Of a stretch of 60,000 bases of DNA, positions 14,801 to 29,800 are shown piece after piece. How positions within the stretch are numbered: the stretch's first letter is position 1; each line of letters opens with the position of its first letter. The DNA lies in the NCBI RefSeq assembly GCF_032854445.1, contig NC_088303.1:24285265-24345264 (forward strand), read 5' to 3'. The notes under the pieces are model-generated. The model was not told the DNA's origin, did not search any database, and saw only the letters and a program-made list of their open reading frames with translations. The position numbers and the translations under genes were made by a program. This DNA comes from Liolophura sinensis. Lineage: Eukaryota > Mollusca > Polyplacophora > Chitonida > Chitonidae.

Positions 14801-17800
14801 AGTAATGGTTGAGATTTCTTTGTTCCCAGGTGATTATTTTACCTTTATATCTTATATGGTTTTCATATGAAATAGCTATTAAAAAGTGAAATGTTATGGT
14901 TTGTGAAATGCAAGATACAAGGTCTGTGTAGCACCATTCATCTGTTTTTCTCTCTAATTTTAGTCTAAGGGTTTTGTTGTAGTCCTCTTTGATTAACTTG
15001 TTAACATATCTGATTTTTCTGGCAGAAAACTGTTAAAAAGAAAAAAACAAAACATTGCACTAGATACCGGTAAATTATTAAGGAATGAGAATGTGCACCT
15101 TTGAAAACAGAAAAATATAGTCAATTATTGAAATAAATTGCATCATAACTGCTACATGTATTTTAAATGATCTTAGTGTTCCTAATAATTTTTCACGGCT
15201 TCCTTTTATACGTACCCTTTTGCTAACCCCTGCATTCTAGATAAACTTCTTGTTTTTATTGATTTGTTTACTTATTTGAGGGAATACAGTAGTGTCAAGT
15301 ATGTAAACAGGTCTGAAGTCTGTGAAAATGTTTGTTCAAAAGTACTTCACACCTAAAAGACCGAAGGGTCTGTTTATTTATTATTTGATTGGTGTTTTAT
15401 GCCGTACTCAAGAATATTTCACTTATACGAAGGTGGACAGGATTATGGTGTGGAAGGAAACCCACGACCATCTGCAAGCTGCTGTTAGACCTAGAAAGGT
15501 CTAAATGATCTTCACTAACTTGCACGACTGGGCCAGACGTTGTGAAGATTTCCCAGTGCTGATGATACAAGTTGTTGTTACAGTGTTGTGGAGAACATGT
15601 CGACGGAGGAGGAAGTGTCTAAACCCGGTGAGGGTGGAGATGGAGGAGACATGGATATGGAGTCTGGGCTGGGAGGCAACCTTAATGAGTCTGATGTAGA
15701 GACACTGGCGATGTGTTTGGAGGAGGTGACCAAAGCCCTAGTTCTAGCCCCAGATATGATTGTAAGTATGACTGTGTTGCTGATCATTCATATACACCTA
15801 CATGTACGGCCCAGTTTCACTTTAACTTACATCAAATACAATTGTCATGGTGACACATACTGTAGAGATACATTGTCATGGTGGCACATAATTTAGAGAT
15901 ACATTGCCATGGTGGCACATACTGTAGAGATACATTGTCATGGTGATACATACTGTAGAGATACATTGTCATGGTGGCACATACTGTAGAGATACATTGC
16001 CAAGGTGGCGCATACTGTAGAGATACATTGTCATGGTGGCACATACTGTACAGATATATTGTCATGGTGGCACATACTGTAGAGATACATTGTCATGGTG
16101 GCACATACTGTAGAGATACATTGCCATGGTGGCACATACTGTACAGATACATTGTCATGGTGGCACATACTGTAGAGATACATTGCCATGGTGGCACATA
16201 CTGTAGAGATACATTGCCATGGTGACACATACTGTAGAGATACATTGCCATGGTGACACATACTGTAGAGATACATTGCCATGGTGACACATACTGTAGA
16301 GATACATTGTAATGGTGACACATACTGTAGAAATACATTGTCATGATGACACATACTGTAGAGATAAATTGCCCTGGTGACACATACTGTAGAGATACAT
16401 TGGCATGGTGACATACTGTAGAGATACATTGTCATGGTGACACATACTGTAGAGATACATTGTCATGGTGACACATACTGTAGAGATATATTGCCATGGT
16501 GGCACATACTGTACAGATACATTGTCATGGTGGCACATACTGTACAGATACATTGCCCTGGCAGTCAAAACAGCAAAACAAGCCCCCTGGATTTAGCAAA
16601 CTGCTGATGAATTAGGTAAAAAGTGCGTGGGTACTGTATTTTAGGAAAAGTTTAACATTTTTCTTGTGATTTATTTTGCTTGATTCTGATTGATACATCT
16701 ACCTTAAGGATTTTTTGTGAAGTTTGATTAATTACTCATCTAATCAGTATAAAATGATACATCAAAAGTATCATTTTAACACCCTTATGTGCTTCTGAAT
16801 GTGTGTTTTTAATTTTGATGACAAATGTATATTTCACTAGTTTTACATTAAACGTATTCTGAGTCCCGAGTTTAGCTGTACAGAAGAGTCTTGTTTATAT
16901 TGTGAGTGTTATTTGTGATTATTCATGTTACAGGGCCAGCCCAAGCGTGCCTTGCCCAGGACTAGCTTGTTTGAGGTTAGCCATGCGCCGTATGACCCAT
17001 ACTCCAACCTGTACCACATGTTCCATGCCTGGTGAGTACGGTTGCTTTCCATTTACCCACCTTTATACTTTACCCTTGAAGTGTCACTGGTACACAGCAG
17101 AAAACGTAATGCAGTCTGGTGTCTGTGTACTGTGCCATGTTGGATGTCTTGACTGGGTGAACAATCCACTGAGGCAGCACCGCAAGGATGCAAATGTTGG
17201 GACTGGCCTGTTACAGGCAGACACTGTTGTGATATAGCTAAAATGGGTTTGAAAGCAACAGTAAGTTACAAGAAAACAAGTCACAGTTGTATATCACTCA
17301 AATACGTCACAGACTTGTCTGTGTGTTACAGGCACATTGTTCACTGCTTGTTTCAGCTGCCAGCTGGAGCACCTATTCACACTGATATCTTTCTCCAGCC
17401 ACATTCACTCGCCCCAGACCCCAAGGACTTGTCTATGTGTTATATTGTTCACTGCTTGTTTCACCTGCCAGCTGGAGTGCCTGTTCACACTGATGTCTTT
17501 CTCCAGCCATGTTCACTCACCCCAGACTCTCCTCTGCCATCAAGGACTTGTCTGTTATGTTGTTCACTGCTTGTTCAGCCACCTGCTGGAGTGCCTGTTC
17601 ATACTGATGTCTTCTCCAGCTATGTTCTTTCCCCCCTATCCTGTTCTCTGCCTTCAAGGACATCTGTTATGTTGTTCACTGCTTGCTCAGCCGCCTGCTG
17701 GTGTGCTTGTTCATACTGATGTCTTCTCCAGCTATGTTCTTTCCCCTATTCTGTTCTCTGCCGTCAAGGACGTCTGTTATGTTTTTCACTGCTTGTTTCA

Positions 17801-20800
17801 GCTGCCTGCTGGAGTGCCTGTTCATACTGATGTCTTCTCCAGCTATGTTCTTTCCCCCTATCCTGTTCTCTAACATCAAGGACGTCTGTTACGTTGTTCA
17901 CGTCTTGTTTCAGCCGCCTGCTGGAGTGCCTGTTCATACTGATGTCTTCTCCGGCCACATTTAATCACCCCAGCCTCTTCTCGGCCATCAAGGACCTATT
18001 CCAGCAGTTCCTGGAGACACAGAATGGATTGCTCTTCCTAAGTTCACGACCAGAAACTACCAATGGTATCATCCGATCCCTCACCCAAACAGCAGTATGT
18101 ATATTTGTACAGTGAAGATTGTCACTCTTTATTTAATATTTTACCAGGTTTGTTCAGATGGCCAGTCTGCCAGTCCTTCAGAAATCAGTTTTACAGACTT
18201 TTTTCAAGATGGTCCTTCAATTAAATTGAAACTTGGTACATGTACATAGCTTCACTATGACGAGTTACAAATCAGGGTCTAACTAAAGAATGTTTCATCA
18301 ATTTTCACTAAAATTATGGTTGTTTTTGTCCTGTTTTAGACTTAGATAGAATCTGTTTTCAAAAATATTTGGTTATTCTATATTGAATCTGGGTATCTCG
18401 CATCACAGAGACAAGTTTATAATGACCAAGTTTGAGTTTTGAGACATTTTGTCAATTTTCATCAAAATTATGGCCATTTTTTTCCCATTATGGACATACA
18501 TCTATCTAATATGCTACTGGATCAGAGGGACATGTATTGCTTCCACAATAATTCCAGAGTGTTTGTTTAGGTATTGTTGTTCATAATTTAGGAACGTTTT
18601 ATTGATCAACACTAATCTTATGTTTTGATATTTTGTAATTAATGTGTATTGAAGTGGCATTAAATCAACGTAATGATAAATTAATATGTAAATATAATTT
18701 TCCACTATGAGGCATGCAGGCGTTGAAATTTCAGTTTTGACATCACCGACAGCAAAAGTGTAACCTCTAGGTATACACATACAATAGAATACATAATCTG
18801 TAAATGCGTCACAACAAGTGGGTAATATAATTCTTCACATGTATATCACAATCAAAGTTTCTGCCAGAGTGCAACATCACAGCAAATCGATTTTATATAG
18901 CTCATTATCCCAACAAATGGGAATCTCTATATCACAAACAAATGGGCAATCTCTCCATGACAGCTGGGGGATCTGTCCATGACAACTCTGTTATCTCTCC
19001 ATAACAACTGGATGATCTCTCCATGACAACTGGGGTATCTATCCATGACAACTGGGGTATCTATCCATGACAACTGGGGGATCTGTCCATGACAACTCTG
19101 TTATCTCTCCATGACAACTGGGGTATCTATCCATGACAACTGGGTGATCTCTCCATGACAACTGGGGTATCTATCCATGACAACTGGGTGATCTCTCCAT
19201 GACAACTGGATGATCTCTCCATGACAACTGGGGGATCTGTCCATGACAACTCTGTTATCTCTCCATAACAACTGGATGATCTCTCCATGACAACTGGGGT
19301 ATCTATCCATGACAAGTGGGGTATCTATCCATGACAAGTGGGGTATCTATCCATGACAACTGGGGGATCTGTCCATGACAACTGGATGATCTCTCCATGA
19401 CAACTGGATGATCTCTCCATGACAACTGGGGGATCTGTCCAGGACAACTGGATGATCTCTCCATGACAACTGGGGGATCTGTCCAGGACAACTGGATGAT
19501 CTCTCCATGACAACTGGGGGATCTGTCCAGGTCAACTGTTGGATCTCTCCATGACAACTGGATAAAGCTCACTCTGTGGTGTCTGTGTTGGCAGGATTTC
19601 AGCCGGGAGGAGAGTGCTGAGGACATACCCACCCAGCAGTTAGGGATGGAGCTCATCTATTATCTACAGACTCTACAGTATATTGACCAACTCAGGCATT
19701 ACAACCAAAAAGGTAAGTTTTGCTCTGTTCCTCTTGTGATTCTCAATCTCAGGTGTATAGAGTTATATGCATGTCCTTTTGTGGCTTGTCTTATTTGATC
19801 ATTTTTTCTACATTTCATCATAATCTATTTAGTGCAGTTCAAAAAAGTCTGGGTCTACTTTCACAAAACTTTGTAAATCAGTTTTTCGTAACCGTCCTCA
19901 TAAATGACGTTGCCTTATGGCACTAGACATGTTGTTGCCTTGGTTGCTGCATGTACGAGTTGGTGGTGTTCGTGAAATGGGAGACTAGGGAACGAGCTAC
20001 ACAGACTGTCCAAATGACAGTAGAATGCATCGTTTTCTCCTGTGACGTTCCAGTGCTTGTGTACTTCATATAGGTTTTACAAGCACACATTCACCAGTGA
20101 ATGTGAAGTAATAAAGGAGCTTTAGGAGTTCCCCATTGGCATGAAAGTAAAACGCAGCTGTAATAAATCTAGGATCACGTTCACCAAGCTTCAGAAGTCT
20201 TCATAAATTTGTCATAAGTTTTTTTGTAAATCAGGATGGCTGATGTCTTCTTGTTTTCAGGTAGCTCAGAAAAGGATATAGATGACGCCGAACCCCTGGG
20301 GATCTTGCATAGCCTGTACACGATGACCTTCAGTCCTCTGGGTCAGGACGCTGTGGTGCATGTGTTCAGTTTGGAGGACAACTTAGGCTTGCTTCTGCCC
20401 TTCATAGAGACCTCAGGTAAGCTGTGATGGGGCAGGTGTAATACATGTACCTGTGGGGATTCTCTTGTACGAGGACACTTTATACCTGTAAGTCTGTTTA
20501 CGTGGAAACTTAATGCGCTATTTCAGTCCTAAGAGACACTGAGCAGAATTATTAAACTGATATGAAGGATACCCTATGGAACAGAGCTAACACCAGGGTT
20601 CAAAGAATTTACGTAGAATAACACTATTTAACCCCTATAAGAGTCCACAAAAACAAAATCTTCAGGTTTCTTGCATGACGTCTCACCATGCAAAATTTAA
20701 AACGTCAGAAAACATTTGTCTGCATGCTTTCCTCCAATACTAACGAGAGCGGTTTTAATACGGTGTAATTGTTTTTCCAACTTTGGAAAGCAGTTCAGAC

Positions 20801-23800
20801 TGTCTCAATCCATGCTATTTTACCCTGCTTTTAACATATACAGATCTTGACACGAGTAAATCTTTAATACCTGTACAGTTGAACATTGTGATCTAAAAGA
20901 TAACAGTAGTTAGAAACTTATGACGAAGTTATGAAACATACAGTGAAAGATATTAGAAACATGAAAATTTGTGAATAGGAAATCAAACTGATTTAGCAAG
21001 AAATGAAGATAATCCAGTGGTTCCTGTACAAACTAGTGATGATTACACAAAACTTCTTGGTAGATGAGGCGTTTTGTCTCTGTAAAAAAAAACTTTACAC
21101 TTTGGGTTGTTCAGCTGTGTTTCCAGATTTCCAAATGTTTTAATTCCTGAAATAACATGATTTGGACGTGGAACTAAGGTGTAGTGAAGATGTTACACAA
21201 ATGTTCAGTGGAGTGAATCATCATTCAGATAAATATAGCGTTGGTTTGTGTGTGTATTGTTTGTAGGAAGCGATGAGAGGGACTGTCGACTGAAGAAGTC
21301 TGTGTGTGCCGGTTACACTGCAGAACTCCTCCTCCTCATCATCAAGAACTGTGAGAAGGTCTCCGTACTAGAGAAGTACTCCTCCAAGCTTCTCACTCTC
21401 ACTGACCAAGGTATAAAAATAACTACACACAAACATGGATCAATCCTTCACAGTCTTCTGTGTGTTTCTGGGGCTCCGTCTGGTTTTCTCAGTGGGCAAA
21501 TCCAATTGTTGTCATATAAATGAAAGATTCTTTAAGTCAGGCCTTTAGAATTGAAGGAAAGCACCTCTAAATATTAAAGTCTTAGTTGTTAATCAATATT
21601 TTGGCGACTATGTTTGTGCCATCATCAGGAAATGCGTACAGTAAAGAATACATAGGCTTATATACCTGCAGAAGTGTAAGTTGAAAATGTATACAGGTAT
21701 TGATGACAAAACAAAGCATTGTATGTTAGCAGAAAGGCAGGAATGGTTGAGTAGGAATTTACATAATACATGTAGTAAACTGGTATAAGAGGAATTGCAG
21801 GAAATACTGTGGAAATAAAAATACAATGTACTTGAAGACAGGGTGACGGGGGTGGGGTGGGGTGGGGGTTAATGGGATTTTAACAAACATACTATGTCCC
21901 TAAATAAGAATATTTAGATAGACCCAAACATACATGTGAAGCAGCTGAAATATAGATTGACAACTATGACATTTATATTTTGAGTTATATGTACTTTCTT
22001 TCTATTTTATTTAAAACCAGAAAATCTTATTTGAACTGGTGGATTCAGTGCTGTAGACCCCATGGTAGTTACATGACTGTAATGTTGCACCGAGTTGCCT
22101 TTGTTAGGCATCATGAAGTCGTGTATGTTTTTTCCATTTGCCTCTATCAAGTGAAGGTAAGCTTATTCCATTGAAAGTAAAAGAAATGTCGTTTAATCTT
22201 TCATTTTTCTTCACACCTACATGTACCCTTGGCATGAATTCTGGGTATAAAAACCGTACATGTGGGGATTTTGTCTTACAGATGTCAGCAGCAAGATCCT
22301 GGAGCTTCAGGACTGGCTAGCCCCAACCAAGAAAATCACAGTATATAGTTATGAGGGTCTAGAACCTGTGATAGAATTACTAAAACAGTACAATGAAGAT
22401 ATTAGCAAACTGCCCCGTGGTCTGGTGACCACCCTCAGAGTTCTCACACATTTGGCAATTCCTGTAGAAAATCCATTTCAGGAAGGTGAGAATTTTGTGA
22501 TATTTTGTCCAACTGAACTGCTCAGCCCATTACACTTAACAATTCACATAAAATCTGTCCTTCAAACTTAGCTTTAAAGTGCACTGATGCGTATAAAAGT
22601 GTGATATACATGTTATTCAGTCTGGGTTGAAAAATTTTGTGTGAATTATGAAACTGGCTACATTAATCTTTGATTCACATCATCGTAACTCTGTTATTCG
22701 TTGTGGTGCATTTTGTTACATGGTGAGTTTGATTGGTGGATATTTTGTTAGATGGTCATTGTGTAAAGTGGTCATTTTTCTGAAGTAATCTTTACTGTTC
22801 TTGTGTTGCAGAGTCCCGACAAGAGCTGAAGTACCTGTACGTTATAGTGGAACTGTATGGGAAGGATTGCCTACCGGACCTCCTCAATATACTACAGGTA
22901 CATCTTCATGTTTTCAAGTTTGTGCTCGTCTTTTATGTTTTTTGTAATTACATTTAACATGGACCTGAGCTTTCCAAGAAGACAAAATAAAAAGCTGCTA
23001 AAACACAAAGAAAAGAGCAGGTTAGCGGGAGTAAATTTTTTTTACTCCTATCAGGAATGTTGCACTGTTTACAGAAGTCGAATAATTTCTTGTGGAAAAC
23101 AACTGTGGTTTCCATAATTCAATAGTGAATGACAGAATACAGACATGTCACATTATTATTATTATTATTATTTGTATTTGTGTATTTATTTTTTCTTGAG
23201 TACACCAATCAAATAAATAAATAAATAAAATTTATTTCTTTATTTATTTATTTGATCTTTGCATTTTTAAAAGCTGCATGTTTTTTCAGAAACTAACAGA
23301 GCTGATGTTGCGTCCATGGCAGCAGGGTGTTCCTCAATCCACCAATCAGATGTTGTATTTGCTAAGTGTTATCCGTCCTGCTCTCTCATTGGTGAAAGCC
23401 ATCGTGTCCCAGGTTATAATGGCTAGAGGATCTCAGGTTAGTGTCATTGGATAGCTCACATAACCATATGTGTGCAATGTTACATAAACTGTCACAGTGT
23501 ATGTCCACACCATTAATTGCAGGTGTCGACACCCCCTCAGCAACGTCTTCTCAAGGTCTAGAGTTTTTTCAGTTCTCAGTGTTGATTCCAGTAATGTTTG
23601 GTCTTTATTTGACTGTTTAGAATAATTAATCTAATGAAATAAGAAATCAATTAGGTATTCTAAAGTGCAGATAAGCCAGTTAAAGATAAAAAATTTGTGA
23701 ATATCACATTTCATTTTATTCATATATAAACAGTGAATTATTTTGAAAAAATGAAGTCATCAACATTTTTCAGATTGTTTATAAATTTTGTGTCTCTGTG

Positions 23801-26800
23801 ATTTTTTGCAAAATTCTATGGTGATACCCTGTAGTACCTAATCTTGGCTCTGTGTATCCTTCTGTCTTCCTATGTATGTCGGCATGTCTGAGTAACAAAT
23901 CTCTCAAAGGTATCATGGTTTGTTTCTCAGTTCAAGGACCTCACTGCGCTGCCCACTCTGTTTGAGCTGCACACCCTGCTGTGTTCTCTGCCTGTTGCAG
24001 GAGTGTTTGGAGAGGACATTGCCAAGGTTTGTGCTTAGATTCTCCACTGTTTGTCGCAAAGATTCTTATGTATAGGTACTTTCTCATAGATCTTGTGACA
24101 TTCAATTCTTTGAAGGAAGAGCAGATTTGATTTTACTATTTTTATCCCTTACTACATATTATGGTAGAGAGATTATATTTTTACTGTGTGTGTCTGTTTT
24201 TGGACGTGTGGGACAAACAAGTCTTTACTTCAGCCTCCCTGGTGTCCTCTATCCATAAACCTCACTGCAGTCATGTTTGTGAAAAAGTACTCCAGATACA
24301 TTTTACTCATTCTCTGACTGGCCTCGATAGCCCGTTTCGAGAGCGGTAGATCCAGGATTAATCCTGGGTCAGGTCACACCTATGACCTTAAAAGAGGAAG
24401 TTGTAACTTCCACACTTGGCGTTCAGCATGAAGGGGATAGTTCAACGACTGGTTGACCCGTATCAGTATAATGGCTCAAACGGGGCAGCTTACTTGCCTT
24501 CGGTAAGTCGTCTCAGTGAAGCAGCACTAGATAAGAGAATGGTGGACATCCATCCTGCAACAAGGAGGCACATTACACCTACATGCACTCTAAGGACATT
24601 TCGTCATCACATGACTGAAAAATTGTTAAGCACGACGTTAAACGCCAATCACTCGCATTCCCACTTTTACTCATATTGCAATTTAATTTTTGCTGATTTG
24701 ATTGAAAGAAAAGACAGTAAATAATATAATCATAGTTTCCCACAGGCTCTGGCCTGCTTCCTCTAGCCATAATGCTGGCCACTGTTGTGTAAGTCAAATA
24801 TTCTTGAGTGCGACGTAAAACACCAATCAAGTAAATAAATAAATAAATAAATATAACGTTAATAGTTGTTTCGGAAGCCGGAAACAGACTGAATGTCCCA
24901 CAGCCATTTTGTTCACGTATGGTTTATACATGTAACTCTTTGTAACCAGCTTTTAATGTTGAATTCTTATGAGGCCGTGGGATATGTCATGTTTATAGAG
25001 AAACTAGAAACTCATACCCTACACTCGTAAGGCTGAATGGCAGAATAGATCACATGACAATAATGGAAACGGCTCTGTTCTTAGGTCTCAGAAATAACTC
25101 AAGTCTGATTGGTTAAAATTAATAACATGGCAGTGCTTTTGATTTCTCTAAAATAAGAAGATATACTTTTTTATAATTTATATGGGATACTGTATCGCTG
25201 CATACATTTGGTCTAGCGTTGTCTTCCTTGTACTAGAATGTGATACACTCACATTGGTTTGTGAAAAGAAACAAAGGTGCATGTGAATACTGGAAATGTT
25301 TTTGTATGTATTGGTTGTTATCACTGTGTAAAGTATAAAGTCATCGTAACTCACCCGTGCCTGATATAAGCATTCATTCTTGTGCTTGTAGGTACAAAGA
25401 GATGTGATAGACTGTTTGTTGGCTTACACACAGCCAGCACTGCAGCAGGCCCAGTCAGATGAAGGTATGTATAGTATCCAGTTCTGTCATCTGGACACAA
25501 TCCGCTTTCTTTGCAATCTCCATGGAATTGACTTGAGTAGTAAAATGTATCCTCAAGTATTTTGGCAGAAAATTAATCAAATTTCACTGAAAACGCTTGA
25601 AATGGCTCTGTAAGGTGGATGACTCAAGCAAAATCAAGCAAAATCTGTCCCTGGGAAAATGCTGAACTAATGGTAAAATACAGTATGTGCTTTGGGACAA
25701 TTCCTAAAGCTTAAATAGGCAGCCTAAAACTTATAAAATAAAGATTACCTTCCTCTCTATTTGTAGTTGATGAGAGGTCTAATGAGATGATAACATGGTC
25801 TGATTTTCAGCTTTAAGCCAGAGCTTGTGGACACAGTGTGTGAAAGAAGCCCTCAAATACACTGTCACTACACCTTATGCTTATTACGGAGGTCTACTGA
25901 TGATCTCAGAGCTGTTGCCACTTCCTCTACCTCTACAGACAAGGGAGGTAAGCAGTTTTAGCAGGATTTTACAGCCATATTGAGGTAGTGAGAAGACAGA
26001 ATGATAAGTGAATCTGCCCTAAATCCTCTACCATTTCAACGACAAATGTTGTGGACAATTTTCACTCAAGGAGTGTTACACTGATGTGGACCAGTCATTT
26101 CATAATTTCTGTGAAGTTCATACATGCAATACATTTTAGTTTTCCAAATATGGTGGGAGGAAATAAGGCAGACTGTCGGGGAAACCCACGACCATGCGCA
26201 GTTCTACTATGGTAGAATTTATAAAGTTAGGACATATTCCTAACTCTTGAGTTACATCATGTAATGTCTACATTGAGATTTGTACGTCTAATTGATATTT
26301 CACAGACAGGTACCCACTAACCTAGTGTTAAGATGTTAACACTTAAGTTTGTATTTGTATTTAATTTTGGGTTATCTGTGAAGTGCTTTGTTTTTCACCT
26401 TTGCCACTCATTCATTTGTTAGCTGTCTTGTCATATAGAATGCAATGTATTTTAAAACAGTGAAATTGAGGAGACACAGCAAACAAAGAAGAATAAAATA
26501 CTGTGATCATCAAACATTCTACAGCTTTATGCAGTTTGTTTGCCTTTCTCACCCTCTGTCTATTGTACATACACATGCTGGTTTCAGAGGCTAACTGATG
26601 AAGAGAAGATGTTGGTAGTGAACAGTCGTAAACTGTGGAGTGCCCACCTTCACCCTCTGACCAGTCATCTGCTAGAAGTGCTGCGAATCATCGCTGGATC
26701 CACCTGTCAGCCCCTGCAGCAGATTCTGCGCCGCGTATGTCTGCAGTTGGCTGACCTGGCTGCACCCACTGCGGCCATGATTGTGAGGTAATTATATAAC

Positions 26801-29800
26801 ATCTCAAGGATACAGGCATAGGCAATGGGCCGTAAGTGGGAAGGTCTGCCAGCAACCTGCGGATGGTTGTGGGCTTCCCTCGGGCTGTGCCCGGTTTCCT
26901 CCCAGCATAATGCTTGCCGCCATCGTATAAGTGAAATATTCTTGAGTACGGCGTAAAACACCAATCAAACAAACAAATCAAACAAGTGTAGACAATGTTA
27001 CATTTGTTCATCATATTCATCATTTTACATGGTCAGAATGTTTTGATGATGATTTTTTGGCCAGGTGTAAGAACTTGTATTATTATAAGTATATGTGGAT
27101 GGATTCCTTATGTGAGTATGCTAGGTACGATTAGCAGATGGTCCCAAAATGTACAAAGATTTTAGAAAAAGTTGGCTGGAAAAATATAGTTAGTTAAAAT
27201 GGGAGGTGACAATCAGTTGAATAAGAAAAAATTTAATATGAAATGTAAAAACAATTATTCTAACTTTAGGTGTATAGTTGATGTAGTAATGGAGAGTATG
27301 GCGCTCCCAGATGATGAGGTGAATGCAGATCCTCGGGATGTGGAAATGAAGGAGAAGGAGGCTACGCCTCCCAATGATGTTGCTCCGCCTCCACGGCCTG
27401 CTTCCACCCAAACCACCCAGATCCTCGACCTACTGGCCAACCTCTCCTCACAGCCACCAATCAAAGCCTCCTTCCTGCAGCTTGTCAGAGAGTAAGTGTA
27501 AACCAGTAATCAATGAATAATAATAGATGACATGTCAGAATCGTATAAATCCTACAACAACTCTGGGAGTAAGCAGTTCAAACTAGTAATTGATCATCAT
27601 CAGTAATAGATTACTTGTCAGAGTAATCATTGTACTGCCTCTGTGGGAGTAAGTTCAACATGTCAAGACAGATAACATGTCAAAAATGGATATCAGTTGT
27701 TTGAATTGTAGTCAGTCAGCTCATCCAGGAATATGTATATAAGTTCAGAACAGTGATGAATAACAGGGTATTCATTAGTAGTTTGGTGACTGTGGGTGCC
27801 TCTTCAAACTGATTAAAGCATTATTTAAAAGTAATATGGCGTTGTTGTTGTAAAGGTCCTGTAAAATAGAATATACATGTACATGTATCTGTTTTCGCCA
27901 CAGTAAAATCAGATTTTCAGATTCTTCTGCCGCTGCACTATATGCACTTATATTTTTTTTTAAATTTAGAAACCAATGGTTTATTTTAAGTGAGAGACTG
28001 CGTCTTACAAAACTTGTGGTATTCCACAAAGAAAGATACTTCCTGTTTGGCATGTACAGTGCCATGAAGTATAATGATCTTCTGCATGTTTTACAGAAGT
28101 AAAGATGATGACAAGTATGCCGTCTTCCTGACTCAACTCTTGCATCTTTTGACCACAGCATCACCCCGTTCTTCTCATATACATTCCCAGGAGTGTGTTG
28201 TGGTAAGTGCATGCGTGTCCATATTCAGCACCTGTCAACTGTCAGGTTTTTGGACATGAGTCTCACGTTTTTTAACTAAAAATCACGTTTTCGCCTTTTA
28301 TTTTATTTCCTTTATTTGATACAAAAATGTTTTACGATTTTTTCATCTTTATTAATGACAAAATAACAACATGTGTACATGTAATTGCCAGCAAAAGCTT
28401 TTATAAAATTACCGTTACATATACACAAAAACCAGGAATTTGCCCAGGAGTGTGCTTTTTTCTGGGTTGACAGCTATGGTACTCTTCATATATGTGTATT
28501 CAGAAGTGGGAGACTAAAATTTTTTCAATACTTGCTGAAAAGTACATGTATGTAGGGACAGATTGAAGTACTGTGTGCACAAGCATGACATAATGAATAT
28601 ATCTGTACTCTGTGATATCTGTGATATTGTAACAACAACATGTGCATCCTCCAGGGACTGAACATTAAGCTGGGAACTGAACATTAAGCTGGGGACTGAA
28701 CATTAAGCTGGGGACTGAACATTAAGCTATACAGCTTAGATTGCCTTTTTTCAGTGGCTAAACTCTTGTTAAAGTAGTTCATACATGAATGTTGTGGTTT
28801 CAGTCGCTGATCCAGAACTTGTGTGATGTAGAAGTGACCATGATGTCAGCTGATGGGAACACCACAGTACAAGATCAGGTAACCTCACACATACACAACA
28901 CCATGATGTCAGCTGATTGGAACACCACAGTACAAGATCAGGTAACTTGACACATGCACACATTACCATGATGTCAGCTGATGGGAACACCACGGTACAA
29001 GATCAGGTAACCTCATACATACACAACACCATGATGTCAGCTGATGGGAACACCACAGTACAAGATCAGGTAACTTGACACATGCACGCAACACCATGAT
29101 ATCAGCTGATGGAAACACCACAGTACAAGATCAGGTAATTTGACACATGCACGCATCACCATAATGTCAGCTGATGGGAACACCATGGTACAAGATCAGG
29201 TAACCTCACACATAGGCACAACACCATGATGTCAGATGATGGGAACACCACAGTACAAGATCAGGTAACTTGACACATGCACACATTACCATGATGTCAG
29301 CTGATGGGAACACCGCGGTACAAGATCAGGTAACCTCATACATACACAACACCATGATGTCAGCTGATGGGAACACCACAGTACAAGATCAGGTAACTTG
29401 ACACATGCACGCAACACCATGATATCAGCTGATGGAAACACCACAGTACAAGATCAGGTAATTTGACACATGCACGCATCACCATAATGTCAGCTGATGG
29501 GAACACCACAGTACAAGATCAGGTAACCTCACACATAGGCACAACACCATGATGTCAGATGATGGGAACACCACAGTACAAGATCAGTTAACTCGACACA
29601 TGCATGCATCACCATGATGTCAGCTGATGGGAACACCACAATACAAGATCAGGTAACCTCACACATACACAACACCATGATGTCAGCTGATGGGAACACC
29701 ACAGTACAAGATCAGGTAACCTCATACAAGCACATAACACCATGATATCAGCTGATGGGAACACCACAGTACAAGATCAGGTAACCTCACACATGCACAC

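Larger units (their letters stand above)
24027..25391. other. VIRMA intron 24 with two SINEs
   Basis: Carries a family B SINE (24318-24665) followed by a family A fragment (24740-24855). The rest, about 24860-25390, shows nothing recognisable. Confidence 0.6.

Noticed and set aside
15838-16560. CRISPR-like array (regular repeats)
   Set aside because: Repeats are contiguous tandem units without unique spacers, in an animal gene intron.
27775-28212. Minus-strand open frame of 145 codons
   Set aside because: Overlaps VIRMA exon 29 on the opposite strand and shows no recognisable domain.
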